From contig CM060979.1 in NCBI GenBank assembly GCA_030765065.1, positions 13,855,001-13,919,000 of the forward strand: a stretch of 64,000 nt of DNA, given 5' to 3'. The stretch is from Deroplatys truncata (lineage: Eukaryota > Arthropoda > Insecta > Mantodea > Mantidae). This document shows positions 45,565-57,049 of the stretch, piece by piece (the first letter of the stretch is position 1; each line of letters begins with the position of its first letter). The position numbers and the translations under genes were made by a program. The notes under the pieces were generated by a model, which was not told the DNA's origin, made no database searches, and saw only the letters and a program-made list of their open reading frames with translations.

Positions 45565-46080
45565 GATGTATGCTGATAATTTACAGACATATGTGGTTTC
45601 AACATGATGGGGCACATTTTGCAGTGAATGTTAGGGAATAGCTTGATGAATAAGTTAAGTTATAAGTTTATTGCTCATAGACTCAATTACAAGTTTGGAG
45701 CATTGTCAAGTACAAAGATAAAAACTTAAATTACAGTTTAGAAAATATACATGTTTGTTTACACTTTGTTGAAAGTATGAATATTGTATACAGACTCTTT
45801 CAGCATTGTTAAGTGAATAATTCAGCTAAGGAGGATTGTCGTGGTGTCCTGTTCCATGGGCAGAAGAGTCATCAGATCTGATGGACTTTTTCTTCAGGGT
45901 TAACGTGAAGAGCCTAATTTATGTGCTTCCTGTCGAAACTAATATGGACTTAGTTGCTAGGATTGTAGCAGCTACTGATGCCATGTGCCAATCTTCTGAA
46001 ATGCTAGAGTGTTTGTAACAGTCCATGAGGCGTTGCTGTAAAGTTTGTCGTGATTATGGCAGTCATTTTGAGCAATTACT
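45565..46080 (+). pseudogene. DDE transposase C-terminus, broken
   Basis: Broken frames on the plus strand contain HMWFQHDGAHFAVNVRE (second catalytic Asp in QHDGA), then SWCPVPWAEESSDLMDFFFR (the place of the WPARSPDLTPLDFFLWG motif), then VKSLIYVLPVETNMDLVARI and a C-terminal MRRCCKVCRDYGSHFEQLL. This is the common insect DDE_3 type of the Tc1/mariner superfamily. The N-terminal domain was displaced or lost by the LINE insertion. Confidence 0.65.
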
Positions 46081-46464
46081 TTAAACAATGTAACAGTGTA
46101 ATTTGGGTTTTTTCATGTCATTTTTTTCTAATATTTGGTTAACTATTTTAAAAATAAACAATTGCAATTGTCTGGAGGTCTTGAGTAGTGGATGAATTGG
46201 TGGTGGGCCATAATATAAACACGTTTTACAGCCCCAAAGGTGCGGTTTGTTTGGAAACAATATTCCAAGTAAACAGATTACAAAGGTGGTTGGGTTATTA
46301 CAAAGTGAAAACAATAAATTACTCGATAATGAACCATTGGGTCCCTTATATCAAAACACTCAGAAAACATCCCTGATCAATTCGTGAAAGTTCGTCGGTA
46401 GAGTTCGGACTCACCCTGTATTAATAGGCATGAATTATTAACATGTTGTCCATTTTTCTTGCAG

Positions 46465-46616
46465 TTATTCGCCTAGATGGAACAGTACCTGTAAGATATG
46501 GATTGCGGCTGAATATGGATGAAAAGTATAGCAGTGTGAAAACTGCATTAGCAAACCTTTGTGGTATCCCACCTCATCTACTTAAACTGGCAGAAATTTC
46601 AGCAGCACAAATCAAG
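46465..46616 (+). CDS. USP32: USP32-type deubiquitinase, exon: catalytic-domain insert, ubiquitin-like segment
   Basis: The acceptor TTTTTCTTGCAG ends at 46464 and the donor GTAATG starts at 46617. Two bases complete the Val codon; 50 codons follow. VIRLDGTVPVRYGLRLNMDE and KYSSVKTALANLCGIPPHLL closely follow vertebrate USP32. This is the last exon found; the next intron runs at least to the end of the window (17.4 kb). Confidence 0.95.
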
Positions 46617-46832
46617 GTAATGTGGTATTGCATTCTGCAGTCACATCAACAGTTTCTGTTCTTGTTAGGTTTTCTTTTAAACCAGTTAGTTTCAGTACTA
46701 CATCTGGCACATGAAAGTCTTTTCTTACACCTCTGCACCTTGTTGTTCCATTATTTTACTAACTTTCTTTTAGTTACATGTGTATCAGATACATAGAAGG
46801 GAAACTGTTTTCTTCCACAAAATATGTCAGTC

Positions 46833-47060
46833 TGGGTGGCGCAGTTACTTAGGTGCTAGCCTTCTGATGCAGGTTGGGGTTTAAACCTGCCCAGGCTAAT
46901 GGTTTTTAAGTGTGCTTAAAAGTGACAGCCCCGTATCACTAAATTTACTAGCATGTAAAAGAACTCCTGCGCGAGGAGATTCCGGCAGACCGGTGGCACT
47001 GATATGATCCTGGCAACTGACAGTATGATTAAACAAAATCTTCATATTACACCAAATGTT
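46833..47060 (+). mobile_element. tRNA-derived SINE (second family)
   Basis: GTGGCGCAGTTACTTAGGTG matches an A box and GGGGTTTAAACCTGCC a B box (46873-46890). The body includes AAAAGAACTCCTGCG and GATTCCGGCA. It differs from family S in both boxes and body. Confidence 0.65.
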
Positions 47061-47315
47061 TAATTTCCTTTGTTGGAATTACTCTAAGTTAACTCCCTGC
47101 TCGTAGGCAGCTGTGAACCAGAATAACTTGTTTATCCATTTTACCACCTTGTATGTTGATGCACTGTATCCTTAGTGTTATTGTTCAACTTGCTTTTTAT
47201 CAGCTGATGCTACATAGAAAGTGTGTTGAATACCATGCTCAAGAACACTTCATAGACTTGGATGTTGTCCTACAATTAATCTGTACTTGGTTTCTCTCTT
47301 CTTTAATTTTGCGAG

Positions 47316-48425
47316 TGGTTTAATGTTTACGTAATATGTTTTTACGTAAATTATTAGAACTTGAAGATCTTATATTGTGCTGCTTTTGTTTTGTTTGGTT
47401 TCATAACTTTAACTGCCCCACGTATAGGAGCCAATTTATAATAACATTATTGTAGCCCCACGTTATGGTAGCCAATTTGCGACGGTATTACTTATAATGT
47501 TTGTTTACATCACGTGTGTTGAAGCCATCTTGCGACGTCATTCATTTGTTCGGTTTGTAGCTCCATCTTGTGTTAACAATTTGCATCAGTGTTAGTTTTT
47601 GTTTGATTTCATTTCAAATGTCCTCCGGCTGGCTATTATCTTATCTTGGGTCGAACATGTGTCTTGATCAGGGTTGTGTAAACGGAAAGGAATCTTTTAT
47701 CCAAAAAGAACACTGATGAAGAAATTTGTTTTATAATTTTTATTGTCGAACACGTTCACTATCACTTTTACATATTGATCTAGATACTCGCCAAACTGAA
47801 ACTGTTATAATAACTTCTTACTGATAATTCTTTCAATCCACGTACTTCAATCTTTTATATAATTAACCTTACAATACTTTAGATCTTTCATAATTCTGCT
47901 GCGCGTAACTTGTGACGAACTGACAAACTGACGACGACGTGTAATGTATTGAGAATTTTGATGAACTGGCCTGAATACGACGTGTAATGTATGAATGCTT
48001 TCGACGAACTGAAGGACTGACTGACTTTACCTCCAACCTACCTTATTTATACTCCTGCAATCAGATACGCCTAAAGATTATAACTGAACTACTATTGGCT
48101 AATAAAACACGCCAACATTAGCGTCTATTTTAATATCCAATGAAAATTATGAATACATATGCTTTTAGGGAGAACACATTCCAGAAGTTTCTACCGAAAA
48201 CGCGCCAACATTACGTAACTTCCTCGTTTCCAATAATGATAAACAGCTCACCCCCTCACTGCATTATTGCGCTATTATTGACAGTTTCAGTAAAGCCTTA
48301 TAAATTTACTTTCCAACAATATTTAGAATCAATAAACATCTGAAATCAATGTCACATAAAAATGCATATTCATATTACAATCATAAATTACATTTAAGTA
48401 ATTTATGATACAAATTACTGCATCA
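47316..48425 (-). repeat. 3' LTR of the Gypsy element
   Basis: 1110 bp. It has a 5-bp extra stretch (GGTTT near 47397) compared with the 5' LTR. It contains two internal primer-binding-site-like motifs (47415-47433 and 47455-47474). Confidence 0.9.
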
Positions 48426-48437
48426 TATGCCCCACTA
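48426..48437 (-). promoter_or_regulatory. polypurine-tract-like site before the 3' LTR
   Basis: The minus strand reads TAGTGGGGCATA immediately before the LTR start TGATGCAG. A G-rich tract at this place would prime plus-strand DNA synthesis. Confidence 0.4.
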
Positions 48438-49120
48438 GAAACATAATTATAAATATTTACAACTTGTTTGGAAATTTTATAATTGGGTTTTTAGTCTCCT
48501 AAATCTTGGAACACACGCTATCACTTTCACTTAACACTTCACACGCATTTAACACACGACATATTATTATTTTTTTTTTTTTTTTTTTTATCACGCCACT
48601 ACTTACTGGCTCTGGTTTAATTAATTTAGATTTTAATCTGACATCACAAAAAATTTTTTTTATAGCAAATACTGTACCCTAAATTATTTAATTACTGTTA
48701 CCAAATTGTTTACTTTCTTAAGTTGTTGACAAAAATTTATACATTTAAGATTTTTGTAATTGTTTAACATTTTTACCAAAATATTCACCCTCTACACAAA
48801 TATTTACATCTCTTAAATCTAGGCACTGTTTCACATGTTCTATTTGCTACATAAATATTTGTTTTTAATTATATTTACCAATTTTTGTTATTTTGTACTT
48901 TATCTTAACAATACTCTTGGAATAGTATTTATGTACTTTACTTTAATATAACATCATGCTTTATTTCGCATGTTCAGTTACTAATAAAATGTTATTTTCC
49001 TCTTAAACATTTAGTCATGTCCAAAATTTATTTCTCCTTTCACATGATGTACATATTTATTTAACCCTCTTACGTTCCAATACATTGCTCTGCATTTCGT
49101 CTTTAACTATCCAGCATTTA
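48438..49120 (-). other. 3' region between pol and LTR, no env
   Basis: AT-rich, with a run of T (A on the coding strand) at about 48570-48590. No envelope-like frame was recognised. Confidence 0.6.
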
Positions 49121-52100
49121 CTATTTATCATCTTTGTCTTTTGTTTCACCTTGATCTTCATGGTTGTATGGTTTCAGCATCTCAATATGGAACTTTCCTA
49201 TGCTTTTTCGAGTTGTTGGATTACATAACTCATATGTATTAGTTCCATATACTTCAACAACTTCATATGGTCCATGGTATTTGAGAAACATTCGCCAATA
49301 AAGTTTATTTGCTTTATCCGACAATTTCTTGGTTTTGACCAAAACTAAATCTCCTATTTTGATCCTCCATTCCTTTCTCTTCTTTTCTTCATGTTTAATT
49401 TTTCTTTTTATGGCCTTTTTCTTCATCCTCTCGAATGCTTTTCGGAGCATCTCCTCTTCTGTTTGTGGTATCGAATGCGCATCTGGAATGGCTTCTGGAA
49501 TTTTTTTACACACTGTATTGATCTTCTTTCCTAACTTAAGTTCACATGGTTTGTATCCTGTCACATTGTTTACGGTTTCATTTAGTAGATTCTGAACGAA
49601 GTTCACGTATCCATACCATTGGGTGTGTTTTCAATGACACAACACCCTTAAATAATTTGAAATTTCCTTAATTTCCCTCTCCACTGGGTTGGAGTTCGGT
49701 CTGTATCTTGACGAAAAATATTGTTTAATGCCATTTTCTTTCAGTCCATCCATAAATTTTTTTCCTGTGAAGTACGAAGCATTATCGCTCAATACAGACT
49801 GAATAGGTCCTTCTTCTATCACATATGACTTGAGTAGTCTATTCAAACATGCTAAACCTGTAGGTTTTCTCAAAGGGTAAATTCTTACATATTTGCTGAA
49901 TATATCATAACAGACAAATATATATTTGTTTCCAAATTGACTTGGAGGCATCGGACCATGAATATCAATACTAATTACACATCTCGGCTTATCCCTTATA
50001 ACCGAATTAGTTTCAAATGCATATGCTGCATTTATTTGCTTTGCCTTCTGACACAGGTTGCAGCACGATATAAATTTTCGAACTTTCTGACGCAATTTGG
50101 ATATGTATAAATTCTCTAAAATCATAGAAGTTGTCCGGTCCGTCCCTGAGTGTGCTAACCCTTCGTGAAAATTCTTAATTAGTTCCTTTTCCATGCTTTT
50201 CGGAACCATTACCTTCCAACTAGGCATTTCTTTTCAATGCTTCTTGTATAATGTCCCATCTCGAATTGCTACAATTTCTTTCTTTGCCTCTTCAATTAGT
50301 GGTGCCTTTTCTTTAAGTTCTAACAATTTTGCGTCCTCTTTTTGAGTTTCCCCCATATTTTTCAATTTTCTAATCATTTCTTTGCTTAAAGGAATTTCAA
50401 TTGTCAATATTTTGACTTCATTTCTAGGCCTTTCAATATTTTCGGGAATTTGTGGGTTGTAGTTCAATCTTGATAGCAAATCACTGAAGGTATTATTTTT
50501 GCCAGAAATGTGGATAATCTCAATATCGAATGCAGATATTGCATGAATGTATCTAGCAAGTTTTCCACTACATAATCTACACCGTTGTATGAAAGTTAAG
50601 CTGATGTGGTCTGAATATACTTTCACCTTTTGCTGATAAATATAGGTTTTAAAACGAATTAATGAGAAATATAGTGCTCCAATTTCTAACTGAGTCACTG
50701 AAGAATTCCGCTCAATATTTGTAAGTCCTCTAGAAGCTGTACTAATGACGTGAAAGTCATTGTTGAAGTCTCGCTGTCCTAAAATTCCGGCGTATCCTTG
50801 CATTGATGCGTCGACATAAATCTCATATTCCAAATCTTCTCTGGGCCTCTCGAGTAATATGGACTTAGCAAAGAGTTCCTTTACTCTCTCAAAACATTTT
50901 TGATGATCCTCTGTCCATTTCCATTTATTGTTCTTTAGGAGAAGCTGCCGCAGTGGTTCTATTTCAGCCGAATATCTTGGTACGAACTTACTCTGAAAGT
51001 TCAATACCCCTAAGAGACGTCTAATTTGTTTTACGTTCCTTGGTGATGGAATTTTCATTATTGCTTCTATTCTTTTCTGATCAGGTCTTATACCTCGTTC
51101 ATCCACTACATAACCCAGAAAATTTATTTCCTTGACACAAAATTTTGATTTTAGTATGTTCACAGTCATACCATGTTGTTGTAGTTTATTTAACACATAA
51201 TGGACATTATTCATGTGTTCTTCAAATGTTTGACTAATGATTAGGAAGTCGTCAATATACTTTATTAAGAAGTCATCTGCAGAATTTCCAAAGATACTGT
51301 GAATGGCTCTCAAAAATCCACTTCCTGAGTTTTTTAAACCAAAAGGATTTACACAAAAACGATACTGGATCCCTGAGTACTGAAATGAAGTGTAATCACG
51401 CACTTGTGGATCTAATTCCACTTGCCAATATGATGCAGTGAGGTCAATAGATGTCAAAAATCTCCCTCTTGAAAGTTTCGTAATTAGTTGTTCAATTCCC
51501 TCACTTTGAAAATGATCTGGTTTCATATACTTGTTAACATATCTACCGTCTAATGTTAATCTCAAACTACCATCTCGTTTAATACTCCAGCAGATTGAAT
51601 TTATATACTGAGAATTACTTTGCTCAATAATCCCATTTTCTAACATGCTATTTATTAGTTGTCTAGCTTTGTCCCGAAGACTTATAGGTAAATTGTCATA
51701 CTTGTGCCTATATGGTGGTACGTCTTCTACTTGAAATGTATGCTGATATACATTACATCTGCCTGGGATATTACTAAATACTGAACTATTGTTCATCAAA
51801 ACATCATGAAGGATTTGTTTTTGCATTACCGTAATATTATAAGCTTCTTCACACTTGTGTATTATTTCCTCATTTCTCTTCTCTTCCCAGCTGTTGTCTG
51901 TCTCGATCACATGGTCGTCTTTTGTTTGGATTGCAAATTTCTCTAATTCTTCTAGCATTTCTGCTAGCTGTTGAAAATATGGCATGGTATTCCCTTCATA
52001 TTCTGTGACTACCTGCTTTATCTGACTATTTCTATCAGTTTCTGTTATTTGCACAAAAAACTCTTGGTCACAAAGATTCTTCTCATCCTTTGTCATCTCG

Positions 52101-52645
52101 ATTACAGAAACTTTCTCTTTTATAAATGGTACCCTTATTTCTCTATCGTCTTTTGTCATTCTTAACTCTTCATGTTTAAAATCTATACTTGCTTCATATT
52201 CATGTAGGAAGTCACATCCTATAATTATGTCACAAATCAGATGGTTTACAATTAGAAACATAACCTCAAAATTCTCTCCGCCGATAAGTATGCTAAGTAG
52301 AGCTTGTGTTTTTATGACCTGTGTCGTTCTTCCGATTGCAACACGACAAACTAAATTACTAGTGGGAAGAGCCATAATTTTGTTACCTTCATTAATCAAA
52401 TTTATGTAAAATTTCTGTGAGCAAATTGAAGCTGATGAACCAGAATGTATAGTTGCAATGATCTCTTTCTTCGCAATTTCCATCCTAACATGAGGTGACT
52501 CAAAATTTTCTCCCTTATCTTTTGTTGCTGTAATCTTATTACAGGGTGTATGTGTAGGCATATTATTTGTATTGGTAATGGATACTGAATTATTAAAGAC
52601 GTCCTGAGAACCTACTACACAGGAGTCTGTTAACAGTTTTCCTGG
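49121..52645 (-). pseudogene. pol: pol of the Gypsy element: protease, RT, RNase H, integrase
   Basis: One frame runs from 52645 to 49121 with only two stops, both TGA in the context CATTGAAAA (50236-50234 and 49633-49631). Domains in order: an aspartic protease-like start with IHSGSSAS, where the catalytic Asp is His; reverse transcriptase with LTLDGRYVNKYM and YIDDFLI; RNase H with YVDASMQGYAG and VYSDHISL; integrase zinc finger HEGLAHSGT with CNLCQ; integrase core with SIDIHGPMP, SVLSDNASYF and NPVERE; and a C-terminal HGPYEVVEVYG module. The frame is -1 relative to the Arg/Gly-rich gag tail. The second TGA lies between the core and the C-terminal domain. Confidence 0.9.
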
Positions 52646-54815
52646 TTATTTCCATGTTCACGTACGGGACTGCCATTCCTAACAGGCGCTAAATCTATCT
52701 CATTGTCGCTACCATTGTTATGAGTTCCCCTTCCTCGAGTTTGAAATCCTCGATTTCTGACATTATGTCCCCTTGGCACGTAATTTTCTTGCCGTTCCTC
52801 AGATCTTTCCCGGTTATTGTTTTCCCTCCAGTGAGTGAAATTTCCCCTTTGTCTAATGTACCGCCTTCCATAATTTTGCCCTCTTTCAGGCAATCTTTCT
52901 GTCCTGACATAATTTATTTGTTCCTGTCTACCTGGTCTCCTATCTATCCTCGATCTTTCAAATTGTGGAACGTATGATTGATACCGTTGTCTGGTATTAT
53001 TTTCATGACGCCTGTCTTGTCCTCTACTTTGCTGATAACTACCTTGGTAATTTCTTCTATCTCGCACATCTAAAAATCTATGCTCCCACTCCCGAGATAT
53101 ATCTTCTTCCTGTTGTTCCAAAGCTGTTTGTTATTAATTCTGTCATCTCATAGATGCTACGTGGTTTTGCAATTAATAAGTAATTTCGTATCCTTAAAGG
53201 ATAATGCCTTGCGAGCAAACTTACAAAATCTTCCTCATTGATTGGAGGTGACAAGTTTCTAACCTGACTTGCATGTTTCAGTAAGTAATCAGTCATTGAT
53301 ATTCCCTCTCGTGGATTAAATTGACCATGACTAAGCATTGCTCGAATTCTATGCTGTACCGTAACATTCCAAAATCTGTTCATGAATAATCTCTTAAAGG
53401 ATTCATATGAAATTTCACCCCCGGATACCATTTGTAACCAATCTAAAGTTTTCTGGTCCAAACATCTTTTGACAACTATCATTTTCAATGCTTCAGGTAT
53501 CTTTTTAATTTGAAAATACTCTGATAATTCTGCAATGAACTGTACTGGACTGGAGTTTTCATTAAATTTTGGAAGTGGAAAATCACTTAAGATATGATTG
53601 TAATTTTGCAAATTCCCTACTCCCATATTTAAATTCTCTAGTGTTACTTGTGCACTCTGAGTTTCAGCATTAGCTATAGATAAAGCTGCCGCATCACTCA
53701 CATTATTTGTCATACCTGAGGAACTACCTCTATCATTATGTTGTACATCTGATACATTCACATCACATATATTTGCCCTTGAATTCAATTTTAACCTATT
53801 TACAGTACCTTGCAGATTTTCTATTGTCTGTTCCTATTTTTTATTATTCTCATTTTGAACAGTTTGGTGTTTGTTAATTTCAGAAGTTAGCTTTTGATTC
53901 AAATCTTTAGACAAATCTTTAACTTCATCAGACAATTTATTTCTCCGTGTTTCTGACTCCTTCTGAATTTCAGATATTTCCCCTCTGAAATTAACTTGCA
54001 CCTGTATTAAATCTGCATTTGTAGCCTCCATCATCTCTTTTAACTCACTTGAAATGCTACTCATTCGGCTACCTAGCTCTGTACATTTTACATTAACATG
54101 CTCTATTTTATTATTAACCTCATTTTTTTGGTTAGATATTTCCCTGCTCATGTCTAACATTTTCTTTGAAACTTCACCTATTTCATTTGCTATCATTTCT
54201 TGATTTTCATTTTTCATTCTAATCATACTACTATCTAGCTCCATGAATTTCTTTTCAATTTCTTCCCTGTTTTGTTCTAAGCTTTTACCAATATCTTCCC
54301 TTAATTCTCTCTTATTCTGATTTAGTTTTTGTTCTAAACTCCTATCAATGTCTTCTCTTAATTCCCTATTATTCTTTTGCATATCTTCCCTTAATTTCTC
54401 ATTACTCTTGAGTTAATTTTTGTAATTTCTCATTATTCTTTTGCATATCTTCCCTGTTTTGATCTGTTTTCTTTTCTAATTTCTCATTATTCTTTTGCAT
54501 ATCTTCCCTGTTTTGATCTATTTTCTTTTCTAATTTCTCATTATTCTTACCAATATCTTCCCTTAATTTCTCATTACTCTTAACAATATCTTTCAGCATT
54601 TCCATCATCATACTAGTATCAAGATTAACATTTCCTGCTGTTCTATTCTGACTTTCTGCACTAACATTTCCACCCTCAAATCCTAAAAAGTTTGGGCTAT
54701 TTTCTGTAACCTGTATTGAATTACAGCTAACTGTTACATTATCTTCCTCCATAATTATTTCTTCTGTATTATTAGTAGCCATTGTTTTCTTTATCCTACC
54801 ACTCCTTAAGTACAT
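52630..54815 (-). pseudogene. gag: gag of the Gypsy element, interrupted
   Basis: Gag forms the particle. The start (54815, MYLRSGRIKKTM) is followed by tandem coiled-coil repeats of the NNEKLEKKTDQNREDMQ type, then a long coiled coil (54382-53834), then a retrotransposon gag core (53788-53078) with FPLPKFNENSSPVQFIAELS and ISYESFKRLFMNRFW. The last part (53121-52630) is an Arg/Gly-rich tail (YIRQRGNF, RGFQTRGRG) in place of CCHC zinc knuckles. Three defects interrupt it: a frameshift near 54415, a TAG in frame near 53834, and a +1 frame change between core and RG tail near 53110. The RG tail ends in a frame that overlaps pol by 16 nt. Confidence 0.85.
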
Positions 54816-55222
54816 TTGAAGGTTACAATTTTGTTTTCTAAAAAAAAAATTACGATACTCTGACCTTTGTGATGCTGTTACTTTGATGTCCAGCTTCCTG
54901 CCCCTCTCTCCTAGGTTATATGTCGCTTCTGCGTTGTGTTATGATGAATCTACGTTGTCTCGATGCTTTTGTAGTTGAATTACCCTGTTGCCTTGTAATC
55001 TCGGAATTATGATGTCCAATCATCCGTGTAGTCTGTCGTTCCTTTTGTTGTTTCTGGAATCTGCGTCTTGTAGTTCAGTTGACTTCTCCATTCGCCCCTT
55101 TGGTCATTTCACTTCTTCCTGGTTAATTCTGATCCTTTCCTGGTCATCGTGTTCCTTTCCTGGTTACTCTGCCCCACGTTCTGGGTGCCAATTTGCGACA
55201 GTATTAGTTATATATGTTTTGA

Positions 55223-55242
55223 GCCCCACGTTGTGGTAGCCA
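55223..55242 (-). promoter_or_regulatory. primer binding site, tRNA-Lys-like
   Basis: On the minus strand TGGCTACCACAACGTGGGGC lies 8 bp after the LTR end. It resembles the complement of the 3' end of insect tRNA-Lys (TGGCGCCCAACGTGGGGC) with a short insertion and a few changes. Three more such motifs are nearby (55190-55171, 55363-55345, 55404-55385). Confidence 0.6.
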
Positions 55243-55250
55243 ATTTGATG

Positions 55251-56355
55251 TGGTTTAATGTTTACGTAATATGTTTTTACGTAAATTATTAGAACTTGAA
55301 GATCTTATATTGTGCTGCTTTTGTTTTGTTTCATAACTTTAACTGCCCCACGTATAGGAGCCAATTTATAATAACATTATTGTAGCCCCACGTTATGGTA
55401 GCCAATTTGCGAAGGTATTACTTATAATGTTTGTTTACATCACGTGTGTTGAAGCCATCTTGCGACGTCATTCATTTGTTCGGTTTGTAGCTCCATCTTG
55501 TGTTAACAATTTGCATCAGTGTTAGTTTTTGTTTGATTTCATTTCAAATGTCCTCCGGCTAGCTATTATCTTATCTTGGGTCGAACATGTGTCTTGATCA
55601 GGGTTGTGTAAACGGAAAGGAATCTTTTATCCAAAAAGAACACTGATGAAGAAATTTGTTTTATAATTTTTATTGTCGAACACGTTCACTATCACTTTTA
55701 CATATTGATCTAGATACTCGCCAAACTGAAACTGTTATAATAACTTCTTACTGATAATTCTTTCAATCCACGTACTTCAATCTTTTATATAATTAACCTT
55801 ACAATACTTTAGATCTTTCATAATTCTGCTGCGCGTAACTTGTGACGAACTGACAAACTGACGACGACGTGTAATGTATTGAGAATTTTGATGAACTGGC
55901 CTGAATACGACGTGTAATGTATGAATGCTTTCGACGAACTGAAGGACTGACTGACTTTACCTCCAACCTACCTTATTTATACTCCTGCAATCAGATACGC
56001 CTAAAGATTATAACTGAACTACTATTGGCTAATAAAACGCGCCAACATTAGCGTCTATTTTAATATCCAATGAAAATTATGAATACATATGCTTTTAGGG
56101 AGAACACATTCCAGAAGTTTCTACCGAAAACGCGCCAACATTACGTAACTTCCTCGTTTCCAATAATGATAAACAGCTCACCCCCTCGCTGCATTATTGC
56201 GCTATTATTGACAGTTTCAGTAAAGCCTTATAAATTTACTTTCCAACAATATTTACAATCAATAAACATCTGAAATCAATGTCACATAAAAATGCATATT
56301 CATATTACAATCATAAATTACATTTAAGTAATTTATGATACAAATTACTGCATCA
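55251..56355 (-). repeat. 5' LTR of the Gypsy element
   Basis: 1105 bp. On the minus strand it starts TGATGCAGTAATTTG at 56355. A TATA box (TATAAATAAGG, 55982-55972) precedes a short repeated region with ATTACACGTCGT words, likely the transcribed start. The last 150 bp contain two primer-binding-site-like motifs. Confidence 0.9.
55972..55982 (-). promoter_or_regulatory. TATA box of the 5' LTR
   Basis: TATAAATAAGG on the minus strand, in the same relative place as TATAAA in LTR A2 (27565). It would drive transcription leftwards through gag and pol. Confidence 0.5.
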
Positions 56356-57040
56356 ATTTATGTCCTTTAAATGAGTAGGTCATATCAGGCAGTGGATGAA
56401 TGAAATGAGCTGAGTCCAATAGATTTGAACATGTGAATGTTTGATACTTTCTTACATATTGTAACCTCTTATATTCTCACATATCATGGGGGTAGAGCAT
56501 GGTACCGGAGTTTAAATCATCTCAAACTACACGAGGTCCAACGGGGCGAGCTAATAAAAGTTCCTCAAACCCCTGAAAATTCTTAAAATATGCCTAGGTC
56601 ATTATGGGGAAGGAAAGAAAGATCTGTCTACATCAAATAACTACATGCCGGAAATTTAAATTGACAGTATATATATTGAATTAAAACTGATACATGTTAC
56701 GTTATGCTTAACGGAGCGTCTGTTCCTAACATCTGCACTGTTTGTTACATTCCAAGAGATAGACTGAGCGTCCTAGACGCTTACTGAGATATAACCAGTT
56801 TACCCCCACTCCTATTACGTCATTCTGGTCTGTGTTACCAACCCAAGAGCCAAACAAATGTTGCCAAAACCACATGTTATAAATGTATTACCACAACCAA
56901 ATGCCACAATATGAGTATTTGATTTCATTGCATGGTAAATTAACTAGATTTTGTTTAAAATTGATAATAAAAATATAATGTTTAAAACAGTGGTGGCATG
57001 TTAATAAAATGTTATAAAAAAACTTAGTTGACATTTAAAA
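56356..57040. other. intron, no recognised element
   Basis: No gene or repeat recognised in the flank right of the LTR element. Confidence 0.45.
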
Positions 57041-57049
57041 ACACTATTT

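Larger units (their letters stand above)
44398..46418 (+). mobile_element. Tc1/mariner-superfamily element with ~190-bp terminal inverted repeats
   Basis: The ends are inverted repeats starting CAGRGTGARTCCGAACTCTAC, flanked by TA (44396-44397, 46419-46420). The similarity between the arms extends about 180-190 bp inwards (to the TTGTTTCCAAACAAA region). The plus strand carries a broken DDE transposase (45570-46080). A LINE fragment is inserted in the first half. Confidence 0.75.
47316..56355 (-). mobile_element. Ty3/Gypsy LTR retrotransposon, 9.04 kb, nearly complete
   Basis: Two LTRs (47316-48425 and 55251-56355) enclose gag-like and pol regions on the minus strand in the order gag, protease, reverse transcriptase, RNase H, integrase, as in Metaviridae. 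LTR ends read TGATGCAG...AACCA. A tRNA-Lys-like primer binding site lies next to the 5' LTR (55242-55223) and a G-rich tract before the 3' LTR (48437-48426). The LTRs differ at only about five bases plus one 5-bp indel, so insertion was recent, yet gag and pol are interrupted. No envelope gene was found. The 5-bp flanks (GCGAG left, ATTTA right) do not match, so no target duplication is visible. Confidence 0.93.

Noticed and set aside
48438-49120. An envelope gene making the Gypsy element an errantivirus
   Set aside because: No open frame longer than a few dozen codons with a signal peptide or membrane segment exists between integrase and the 3' LTR.
52720-53153. Plus-strand open frames across the Gypsy gag region
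   Set aside because: They are complementary to the Arg-rich gag tail and have no family resemblance.
47311-56360. Target-site duplication around the Gypsy element
   Set aside because: The flanks GCGAG and ATTTA do not match, and shifting the LTR border by one or two bases does not help.
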